Source: Meandrina meandrites
Taxonomy: Eukaryota; Cnidaria; Anthozoa; Scleractinia; Meandrinidae
Direction of reading: 5' to 3'
DNA: 64,000 nucleotides
NCBI GenBank assembly: GCA_963693305.1
Contig: OY855913.1
Coordinates: forward strand, 5,221,001 to 5,285,000
A program made the translations under genes and the position numbers. The notes under the pieces were generated by a model. That model did no database searches. It was not told where the DNA came from and worked only from the letters and a program-made list of their open reading frames with translations. Below are positions 1 to 12,000 of the stretch, piece after piece (the first letter of the stretch is position 1; every line of letters begins with the position of its first letter).

Positions 1-21
1 ATTTCTTTTCTTTTGTTTCAG

Positions 22-48
22 GTATTACCAAAAAACCAACAAAACCAC
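22..48 (+). CDS. Gene A hinge exon (first visible)
   Basis: Short phase 1-1 exon between a TTTCAG acceptor and a GTAAGT donor. It reads (G)ITKKPTKP and matches the Lys/Arg-Pro hinge exons that precede each LamG and VWA module downstream. It shows that the gene continues upstream of the window. Confidence 0.6.
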
Positions 49-3000
49 GTAAGTACACATACAATATTCTTTATTTTAGAAAGTCGCTATCATAATTATC
101 AGATATTACTGATTCTCAATAACAATTTTAAGTTTGTGTATGTTCGTTATTTCTGATTGAGATCCGCTGCAACGGTCATTTTGTAAAGCATTTTTTAGCT
201 CTTCCCTCTGTTCCCTCTGACGTTAATGAGGGAATATAAAATAAACCTATGAATAAATCTATAGACAGTAGATAAAGTTTAGCAGTTGTACAGGTTAAGT
301 TTTATAATGGATGACTCTTGTTCGTTGAATGGGAATTCGTCCACTGGATAAATTAAGATCCCCTTTTCGATACGCTGAGTCGAAGCCTTGAAAACTCCCG
401 GTTGACAATAAACTAAATGCCTTCGCATAAAAATTTCTCTTATCAACAGACGCCATGTCCGCGGTCGCCATATTCCCATTCAGTAAAGTGTCCAGAGGTA
501 GGGAAATACGCAACAGGAACCCACCAGCTCGCTACTCGAACGTTTTGTACACCCCGGGTCCCGATGGTCTACCACACGGCTCATACTACTTCCATGGTCG
601 GCCAAGCAGCTACGTTGAGATCCCTAACAAGGGGACACTAGACGTACGAAGCTGTGTGACCATCTTAGCATGGGTATATCACCAAGGAAAAGCCGGGCCA
701 ATCGTCAACTACAAACGAAACGGATGGGGTGTCCACTTCTGGATGGTAAACCCGAGGACGCTGTTTGTGCGCTATACGCAGCGTATTGGACGGCGTTTTA
801 CACACGCTCTGGCGTATAGAGGCGTCAAACCGCGCACTTGGCAGTTCGTTGGAACATCATACAACAGAAACACTGGCGTAGCTAAACTTTATATTAACGG
901 TAAGATGGTCGCGCGCCGCAGAATTGGAAAGATATCGCTGGCTACGAACTACGAGATCAGAGTTGGAGCCCGCCAAGGTGATCGTCGGTACTTCCGGGGA
1001 CGAATTGCCTGCTTACAGTTCTACAGAGCTGCCTTGACCACAAACATGATCCGTCGACGAATGAAGACTTGCTTTAGAAGAGGTAAACTTGAGTTAAAGT
1101 AGCACTCTTGTTGAGCATTATCACAGAAATTCTAATGTATTCTTACTTTCTAATGGGTTTCCGTCATTTATCGAGTACCGCCCTTTGAAATCAAGCCATT
1201 AACATTAACGTTAATATTTTCTATTATTTATGATTTTGGGTCAGTTTACTTACTTAACGTCCCTCTTATGCAATTTCATGAATGTTATAAGAATTATTCT
1301 TAGTACTGTTTGTCGATTGGGTATTTAGACTGTAAAACACGAATTTAATGCAGGGGATAAACCTGCTATGGACTAGCAGCTACTAGCATCCCATCCAGGG
1401 GGAGTAGTTCATTCGCCTTACGAAAAACCGGGAGAAGATCTGGCCTGATGGCTCGAACGCATACTTTACCTTACCTTTGCCCTATTTTAATTATAAAACA
1501 CTGTCCTATTTCTTTTTGTAGGTCCGATGCCTGTTCCTATTCCGAAGCCGAGACCTGGCGGAAAAGGTGGGTATCGAGTGCAACTAGCTCTAGACTGTTC
1601 AAAATCTAAAGTACTTTCTCAATATGAAAACAAGTAAGAAACTGGAGTGGCTGTAAAACGTATAAACTAACTTAGCCAGCCTGCGAGCAGAGCCCTTTCT
1701 TTTTCGCTGATTCGCAGCCGCAGGGAAGTTAAAAGAGGCTCTGCTCGCAGGGTGTAACTTAGCCAGCAAAGAACTGGATTATTTGGCCCCTGCACTTTCT
1801 TGTAAGGCGTGCCTCCGGCCAAACAGAGTGTCCGTTTGTATTCACAGCAATCTTCTTCTCATCGCTAAAATGCTGTTTTGTCGTCTAAAATACTTATCAT
1901 TTATTTCACTTCCGTATGAATTCCCCGTTGATTGATTATTACCGTAACAAAAATCAATTTCGGCATCTCTTACCTTTCGTTTAGATTGTGTTCGTCGGGA
2001 ATTTTGAAAAACTAGAGGACGAAGACCATATTGGAGACAAAACTCAGTTTTTTGACGACTTATTCGAATTCCTGAGGGATTTTGAAAATGTACCCTGAAT
2101 AACTTTAAAATGGAACACCCTTAATGGTGTCAAATCACCAGAGGGGTACCCGGCCAGCACAATACCCCCCAGCCCCACCCTCTTTCTCTCTCTCTCTTCC
2201 CCAGATGATCGACTATTGACTTTAAATATTAATGATATTCAACATGATAAAGATGATATGTTCATTTGTCACGGGCGTGAGCGACGGGAATCGAACCCAT
2301 CGCCTCCCACATACCGGTTGGGCGCTCTAACCATTGAGCAACGCCATAATAACTGAGCTAGGCCGTAATAACTGTATTTAACATTTTGCCCTTTGAATCG
2401 TTTCAGTTTGTAAATCACGACTCGACCTTGGTTTCATCATCGACGGCTCAGGAAGCGTTGGTATATCTAACTTCAAGCGCTGTCTGCAGTTTGTCAACAA
2501 CATGGTTCGCACATTTGTCATCTCGCGTCGCTTCACACGAGTCGGTGTTGTCCTTTACAACACGAGAGCTTACAAAGTGTTCGGCTTCAATCGATTCGGA
2601 AACAAAAACCAAGTGCTTCGCGCCGTGAGCCGCATTAGTTATCCCAAAGGAGGCACCAAGACTGGAGGGGCCATCAGTTACGCACACCGCTATCTCTTCC
2701 GCCGAAGTAGGAGGCGAAAGGTGTGTATTATCATGACGGACGGACGGTCGTATGACAGTGTGGTTGGCCCCGCACGGCAGCTGCGCAAAGGAGGAGTGGA
2801 GATTATCTCGCTTGGCTTGGGATTGCGTTACAACATACGGCAGTTAAGGCAGATGGCCTCTAATCGTCGACTGGTATTCACTACGCGATTCAGAAATCTT
2901 AATTCCGTTGTCAGGGTGATCAAGAGGAAAGCCTGCGGTGCAAAAGGTCAGTCCACGCCAGAAGTTAAAATTCAATCCTTGTTATCCCTAAATTGTCAAA

Positions 3001-6000
3001 TTTAGAATTAAACAAAATTTGCCAAATGTTTAGAACAAATAGCACCGCATGAAAGTAATGCTCAACAGGTTAAAACCACCTTGTACATCATGATAACCAG
3101 GACCACTTGAAAGTACTGCTCTATAGCTTTCATTTCAATGATCACACACTTGGGGTTTCATCTACGGACTACCAGCTCCAACTGCTGATTAACTGACTTA
3201 GCCATTGGATTTGTGGTTCAAAGATTACACGGTGATTGTGAGTCGGAGAGAACACTCCTGATCACCATTGCTAATGTTAATTGTAGTAAAACCATACTTC
3301 ATTTTACTCAGGTGTGAAGCCAAAGCCACGCCCTCGTCCCAAACCTCCACGTCCAGGTCAGGCTACGTACTACTGGGAAGGTTGCTACAATGACAAAAGT
3401 AAACGGGCCATAAGATACAGGCTTGGAAACTTCCACAGGCGAAAAGACCCAGTGAGTGCGTGCGCAGCGGCGGCCTTGAGGCGTCGTTTCAAAGTGTTTG
3501 CAGTAGAAAACGGAGGGGAATGCTACTCGGGACGCCTGGCGCATCGAACCTACAACCGCTACGGACCAACCAATCGTTGCAGACGAGGCAGGGGAGGACC
3601 GTGGGCAATGGACGTCTACAAGTTTGGGCAACGTAAGTCTTGTGTTCAGTTGTGTTGGTAATTATTTAGGAGTTTAAACAACAAACGGTTCGAATTTATG
3701 CGCAAAAAAACAAAGGTGACGATCTGCTTCGTATCTAGGCTCTTTTTCGGGCGTGATCCGAATGGAATTGTGCTTCCTGCCCTTAAACGACAAATTGCAA
3801 CAGCGCTTGGGAACGGGTCAGGATGACGACAACAGCAAAAGGAACACACTGCTCGCTAAACAATAATACGACAGTACAGGTCCTTTTGAAAATCTGGAGG
3901 GTTTTTCTTGAGATAATCCTGGTCAATAAAACAAATCACCACATCTCCTCAATCCTCATTTGGATAACAGCCACTTCTATTGACGTGAATGCGAGTGGAA
4001 TCAATCCCAACCAAGATGATTACCACATAAGGATAACTTAAGCTGCTTTTAAATGTTAGTACATGTGGGGGACATCAAAAATTTTCACGTAAGCTAAAAA
4101 CACGTATCATTTTTGCGAATACGGTAACCTAAATCAAATGTTGAAAACTAGATTTAACCACTAGTGTGAAAATAGTGCCTTCACTCCGCCATACCGAGAA
4201 GACAGCTCTTTCTGAAGTAAAACCTTAACACCCAATTTTCTTACCATCCCTGGTTTCAAGAAAATTGTGAAAAACTGCATGAATAACAAAATCCACTAAA
4301 TACTTTCTTATTACAGCTCGTGGTTGGACCAATGTTTACCTCAGAAGTATAGGCTGCTTCAAAGACAAACCCAGGCGTGCTGCTGGTAGCATGGTCGCAA
4401 ACTTGCGAGGCTTGAAGTTTGCCGTGAGAGACTGCGCGCGACAGGCACGAAAACGAGGCTACCGATTGTTTGCGGTGCAAAATGGCGGCGAGTGCTTCAT
4501 GGGTCCCAGGGCTAAAATCACGTACAAGAAATATGGTCCCTCCAAGCGCTGTCGAGGAGGAAAAGGAGGACCCTGGGCGAATAATGTTTATATTATTGTT
4601 GTGAAAGGTAGGTTTCAAGATTTCTTCTGTGGATCTTTTGATTTAGCTCTATAATCAATCAAACAATCATGTTAGTTGCAATACGCCACTATTACCCCAG
4701 TAAAATTTAGTCATCAGATGTTTGTTGCCTGATCGGTTAGCAAAAGGTTAAATATGCTAGACTGGAAGAATCGTCAACTCTGAACCATTGTTGCACTGCA
4801 ACTCTTTAGTCTTTTTTTACTATTCTTGTAGCCGATACAATTGTTTTGTTGTTATTGCTCTTTCGTGGAGTGTTTATAAAAATGCTACAACCTCTTTGTT
4901 TAGGCAAGAGACCTAAGCCAAAACCAGTACGACCAGTCAAACCATACAGGCCTAGAGGTTAGTGAGGATTTTATCTATTTCTGTTTTTTTTTTAAATTTA
5001 TCTGTGTATTTATATTCGTGTGTGTTTGTGCTGGGTCTTGTTCCGTTTGAGTCTTTACTCAAATTCTACAGCAACGATCGATTCCTTAAGAATTGAACAA
5101 ATGGACTGATTAATTCCGCAAACCTTTAATAAACACTAAATTGAGACAAATAATGTTTTTTCTTTTTTACTCGCTAGTTAAAACTCGAGCCGTGGCCATT
5201 TTCCCGCTGAATGGAGGCACAAGGGGTAAAGATGTAAGTACACGTAGAAACGCGCCCGGAAGACTCAGCTACGTCCGCACCGCGCCTGGACCAGATGGAA
5301 CACGTGACGGCTCGTACCAGTTTTACGGAAGAAGCAACAGTTATGTCCTCTTCCCCAACCGAGGTGGCCTAGACACCAAGCGTTCTATCACTCTCTTAGC
5401 GTGGATCTTACACCAGGGACGCGCAGGACCCATCTTCAACTACATGCCGAACGGCTGGGGCGTGCACTTTTGGATGATTTCACCGAGAACGCTGTTTGTA
5501 CGGTTTACGCGTCGAAGAGGACGGCGTTTCACACCCGCGGTTATAAGTAGGAGTGTCAGACCTGGACGATGGCAGTTTGTTGGTGCAACTTACAACGGAC
5601 GAACAGGACAAGCCAAGTTGTTTGTCAATGGAAGGTTCACAGCGAGAAAGTACATCGGTAGAATACGATTGGCGACTAACTACCCGGTAAGAATGGGAGC
5701 TCGTATTGGTGACGGAAGATATTTCCGAGGACGAATCTCGTGTATGCAGGTGTACAAAGGTGCTCTGTCCAGCCGACAAATCATTTCCAAGAAACGCAGA
5801 TGCTTTAGAAGAGGTAAGTAGAAATTAAACTGTTACTGTTGTTGTAAATTTTAATTCTTCGAGTGATTTACAAGCAACGAAGATACTTGGAATTGCAGAT
5901 TATATAGTGGAATGCCTTGCTTAGAACGAAGTATAGTCGAATTGCTTTGTTAGAACGAAAGAACGTTTTAATTTTTTGTTACATAACCTTTCTCTTATAA

Positions 6001-9000
6001 ATCGCAAAGCATTTATAAGTAGAGGGAGCAGAGTGAAGTAGTGCTGAGAGCCTTCAGTTATTACCAATGGCGCCTGATTTTGATACCCGGACCCGGCGTC
6101 ATGTGAAGTTAGAGTTTGTTGTTGGTTCTCGTCCTTGTTCCGAGGGGTTTTCTCCCAGTACTCCAGTTTTTCTTCCTCCACGGAAACGAACAGGTTTAAA
6201 TGAAAATTCGATCTGTAAACAGTGGACGAAAATATGCCACCGTAAATTCCTATATATCTATTGTATATATTTAAATGTAGACAGATGGCGTGAAAAAAGA
6301 TAGACATAAACTTGGGACACCAGCTTGATGTATCACAACAATCTTAATGGAAATTTGCAAACTCGAAAAAGATATGTCGTCTTTCGACTTGCGACTGAAC
6401 GTGTTAAAAGGAGCTTATGTTATAATTTACTAGGATTTCACTAACTTGATGCAAACTTGAAACTTGAAATGTCTAAGAACCATCAATTATTAAATAAAGA
6501 AACGAAACATAACTATTGTACTCTTCAAGTTAGATAATACGCGCTCTCGTAACTTTGCCAATCTGCCTTTCCAAACAATTTTTCTCGTGAGCATTCAGTT
6601 AATATAATTTTGTACATTTTATTCCGTAAACAGTTCCAGTAAGACCGCGACCAAGACCAAGACCCAGGCCAACTGGCCGAGGTATGTTAAAATATTTACA
6701 CAAGTTGAACTCATCCCTGTTAATTCCAACCACCTGATTAATCTAAAGGATAAAACCTATTGGCCTGGAATTTTGACATAAGACTTTCGTAGTCTCGAGT
6801 ACGTAAAGCCGAAATTGCTGGTAAAATGCCATAGAGAGGTTTTGTTTTTAATCGTTACACGTGATGGGGTGACGGATTAAAACCAGTACACCATGTTTTA
6901 CGTCGGAGGATGGAAAGCGCATAAACAGACCATTATCTCTTTTCTGGAATACTGGATCTTGTTTAAGTGCAATACTGCTTGGGCCACTTTTCCAATAATA
7001 AAGCAATAACTTAAAAAAAAAATAGAAAAGTCGCTTTCATCTATTCCAGCAATTTTGTCCAGGGCTACACTAGCCAAGATAACTTTGCCAAGAAAAATTC
7101 TAGCTAAATTTTTCATTCCTAATAAATATTTTCATTTTTGACTCAGTGTGCAATAGACGTCTTGACCTCGCGTTCCTGATTGACGGATCCGGAAGTATCG
7201 AAAAAGCAGGTCGCGGTAACTTCCGGCGTTGTCTTGAATTTGTCAAGACCATTGTCTCTTCATTCAACGTATCACCACAGCGTACCCGTGTGGGCGTGGC
7301 ACTGTTCTCTTCCCGCACGTGGCTGATACTGGACTTCCAACGTAGCAGAAGCAAAGCTAGCGTGCTACAGACTATCTCAAGGATAAGATACCCGCGCGGA
7401 GGAACCAGGATTGGAAGAGCTTTGAACTTTGTCTTGCATCGATTGTTTAGACGAAGTAGGAGGGCGCTGAAGGTAACAGAACACAAATTAGTTTGACAAT
7501 TGTGTAATTTCCCTGATAGTATCAATTCATTTCCAACTGGACAATGCACAGTTTAAAGAAATGGTTCCTTTTGAAGACTTTGCCGAACCTCTCTTCCAAA
7601 ATTTTTGGAGTACCTTCGGTGTTGCCCCGTTTTCCCACTAGGAACAGATCGTCGGAAATTTCCGTGCAATTTATACACTTTTCTTTATCTTCGGCGCAGT
7701 CTCTGTTGTCATGGTAGGTTTTATAAGCGTCACCTCTGTTGGTTGTTCGCTTGATTTGGAGAAAACCCTTAAAAACTGTTATTCTCTCTAGGTTATTTAC
7801 TGCAAATGGTAAGCACCTATTGTAAGAAGATAATTAACCACGTAAAATTGTTCAATACTCATCGTAACGTATCATAAGACAAACTTGCTTGTTCGTTTTG
7901 AGATACATTACGACTCTTAATAAATAATTATACGGCCGCGTGGAGTAATCGATGTTTCTCTGTTTTGCAGGCTCTAATAGTCATGTCAGATGGAATCTCT
8001 CAAGACCGTGTGCGCAGACCAGCGGTCGCTCTGAGAAACCAAGGAGTATGGGTGTTTGCTTTGGGGATCGGTCGGCGATATCGAAGACGGGAACTTCAGC
8101 AAATAGCTACAAATAGCCGATACGTGTTCACTGCTAACTTTAGAAGTCTGACCCAGGTCGCTCGACGCATCTCGAGAAAATTATGTCGATGTAAGTGGCT
8201 TTCCTAATGAGTTAGAAAAGTCTAAAATCTTTTAGTCTGGAAGAAATGCTCGCCTTTGAGTTAAGTTGCACTAGAGCTTTAGTGCCCGTTCGATGATTCT
8301 TGCAGTCCAAGTTGATTTCTTTCACTGTTATAGCTCTTTCGTCATTCTACAAAAACTCTTTATTTCTAACGAGTGTTACACAATTAACTTGTGTATTTCG
8401 TGTTAACATAATATTTGAAAAGAAATTGTGCCTTTTCCTTATTTTCCTCAACCTGGCAACTAATTTACATTATATTTTCATGATCGCATTCTGTTTAACT
8501 GTTTTCTAATACTTTGTTGCCGCTGTTCTGTTTAGTGAGAGCCAAGCCAAGACCTTCACGACCAGTTAAACCATACAGGCCCAGAGGTATTTATTGTACT
8601 ACGTCACGGGGATTTCGCAGATTTTTGGTCTTATCTGTTCTGAAATTAGTGAAAGGCAACTCAACCCATGAAAAGCATTATCTTTGAACATCTTAACAAA
8701 GATATCACCTCAATTTACTGAGAGGAAACCATGGCTATAAATATCGATTTTAAGACGCTCGGAAACAACTTGAAATGTTTAGCCTAAATTTTCATAGTTG
8801 CAATCCATTTCCATGCAAGCCATCCGCAGCCAAAGACGCTTGTTAACAGCTTCAGTGCTTTAATATAACAATTGTTAATTAAAATGGCCAATTATTTTTT
8901 AGGTTTCCTACCCCACAAATACAAACTTAAACTTTCCAAAATATGTTACGATCCATGACAAAGCCCCTTTAAGCTTCGACATTATAACTGCATTTGTTTT

Positions 9001-12000
9001 AACGAATGATGGCGAAGCAACAGCGCTGCAAGAGTTAAATTTGTAAAAATGCTTATTCAAATACAAAACTAACTGGATTAAGTTATAATTTAATTCTTTC
9101 TTGCTAGGTAAAACAAGAGCTGTAGCCATTTTCCCGCTTAATGGACGTACGAAAGGAAAAGATGTAAGTAGCCGTAAAAACTGGGGTGGAAGACTCGGCT
9201 ACGTCCGCACCGCGCCTGGACCATACGGAACACGTGACGGCTCATACCAGTTTTACGGAAGAAGCAACAGTTACATTCTGTTCCCCAACGGAGGCGCGCT
9301 GGACACCAAGCGTTCTATCACTCTCTTAGCGTGGATCTTACACCAGGGACGCGCAGGACCCATCTTCAACTACATGCCGAACGGCTGGGGCGTGCACTTT
9401 TGGATGATATCACCAACGACGCTGTTTGTACGGTTTACACGTCGAAGAGGACGGCGTTTCACGCCCGCGGTCATAAGTAGGAGTGTCAGACCTGGACGAT
9501 GGCAGTTTGTTGGTGCAACTTACAACGGACGAACAGGGCAAGCCAAGTTGTTTGTCAATGGAAGGTTCACAGCTAGAAAGAACATCGGTAGAATACGGTT
9601 GGCGACTAACTACCCAGTAAGAATGGGAGCTCGTATCGGTGACAGGAGATATTTCCGAGGACGAATCTCGTGTATGCAGGTGTACAAAGGTGCTCTGTCC
9701 AGCCAACAAATCATTTCCAAGAAACGACGATGCTTTAGGAGAAGTAAGTTGAAATTATACAGTGGCATATTCTAGTCCATTTGAGAAGTAAGAGAAAAAA
9801 TGTATTGATTTTTTATTGCGAGCATCTTCATATATTTTTGGTACATTCTATCTTAACAGTTCCAGTGAGGCCAAGACCCAGACCCAGACCTCCTGGCCGA
9901 GGTATATATTTAGACATTTAGACAATTTGAATATTTGAGTCTTGTTTATATTACTGCAATTTGAAAATGATTCAAACGTTGCTCTCTTTCGGCAGCGTGT
10001 TTTTGCATATATGCGCTAATTATTTTTCTTATTAGGTTATGCTAGTAGGTTTTGAAAAATAGAACCAAATAGAAAAGCCCTGATATTTTCCTTATAATTT
10101 TTTGGTTTTGTTCTTGCTTTAGTGTGCAATAGGCGTCTTGATCTCGCGTTCCTGATTGACGGATCCGGAAGTATCGAAGCCTCCGGTCGCGGTAACTTCC
10201 GGCGTTGCCTTGAATTTGTCAAGACCATGGTCTCTTCATTCAACGTGTCACCACAGCGCACCCGTGTGGGCGTAGCACTATTCTCTTCCCGCACGTGGCT
10301 GATACTGGACTTCCAACGTAGCAGAAGCAAAGCTAGCGTGCTACAGACTATCTCAAGGATAAGATACCCGCGCGGAGGAACCAGGATTGGAAAAGCTTTG
10401 AACTTTGTCTTGTATCGATTGTTTAGACGAAGTAGGAGGGCGCTGAAGGTAACAGAAACACGAATAACTTTGACTTCTCGGTTCACTCCTCAATGTTGTT
10501 AAATGTTAAGAATTGAATGCGCTACGATTGGAGAATTCGAGTTTATTGCAGCTCCATAAAGCAGGCGCCCTATGTGACGCACCAGCTGTATCGAATTTTA
10601 TCGTAAAGCACAATATAACGCCCGCCGTGATCGGCTAATAGTCAGGGCCGGATTTTCCTGTAATGCCCAAGGGTAATGAGAGATTTTAATGAGGGCTGGC
10701 TTGCAATATCCTGCAGCAGCGCGGCAAAAATACCCATATAATAAGCTTCTTGTTAACTCTCAGCGCGGGACTGTAGAAAGAGAATATTGCCCTCGGTCCG
10801 TAGCAGAACGACCTCGGGCAATATTCTGTCAGTATGGCCCTCGAGATCGGTCAATAAGAACCATATAATGCTCTCGGTGTACGTCACGAGTTTGAGTTCT
10901 TGAACATTTTTTTCTTTTCTCAATCTAACATTTAGAGTCATTAAGACTTTTGGAATCTCCGCCATATTTCTACATTTAGACATCACAATCAGTAACAACA
11001 ATTTCGCTTTCTCTTTAGGCTCTAGTTGTCATGACCGATGGCAAGTCCCAAGACTCTGTACAGAGACCGGCACTCGCTCTAAGAAGCCAGGGAGTGCGGG
11101 TGTATGCTTTGGGGATCGGTCCTCGATATCGAGGACGGGAACTTCACCAAATAGCTACAAATAGCCGATACGTGTTCACTGCTAACTTCAGAAATCTGAA
11201 GCAGGTTGCTCGACGCATCTCAACGAAACTATGCCGAAGTAAGTTAAATGTGTTCCACTGAGTTTAAGAAGTAGGAGGATATTAAAAACAACAAGTCAGC
11301 AATAATTAGAATAATGACATTCCCTAAACAACGTAGCTAGTGTAAAGTTTTAACTCTGCAAAACATGTTTCGAATAAATCATTATCGCAAGTGAAAATAT
11401 TTAATGGTTTATCCAAAATATGATGTTTTGTTATTTTTTGTTTGTTTTTGTTTTTTTTTTTTGCTTAAAATTTCTGTTTTCTTTCTAATGAAAAGTAATT
11501 ACAATAAGCTTCTAGCGCCATGAGTGCCAACTTGAGAGACTTCTAACTACAATCACAACAACAAAAATTTTATAATAACAACAATGCAAAATATAAACAT
11601 AACAGCGTGAAAATTTGTCCAACTGCAGTGACTACAACAAGTAGAACGACTAACAAATCTTTAAATCTGAACGCGCAGAACTTGTATTACGACAATGTCG
11701 CAACGCTTATACTGTTTTCTTTTATCCCAGGTCGCCCACTTCGTCCCAAGCCATACCGGCCACGACCTCACGTAAGACCAAGTGGCAAAGGTGCGTCATT
11801 GAAGTTGTTCGTTCGTTCGTTCGTTCGTTCGTTTGTTTGTTTGTTTGATCATGATTTCTGTTTTTGTTTGCGCTTTCTCTTATTTTTACTTTATTTGTAC
11901 TCTTTTGACTTAGCTTCTTATATTTACTTCTGTAACTTCATTTTTGTATTGTTCTAGTAAGATTTTTCTCGTTCTACCACTAGCTAGGTATTGTTAAGAG

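Noticed and set aside
2273..2345. Functional tRNA gene (Thr-like anticodon GGT) on the minus strand
   Set aside because: Mispaired acceptor stem with extra bases, non-T at position 33 and an anticodon-stem mismatch; better explained as a tRNA-derived repeat.
5480..5779. Minus-strand 99-codon frames opposite LamG-2 and LamG-3
   Set aside because: Antisense shadows of conserved LamG exons; they are similar to each other only because the sense exons are duplicated.
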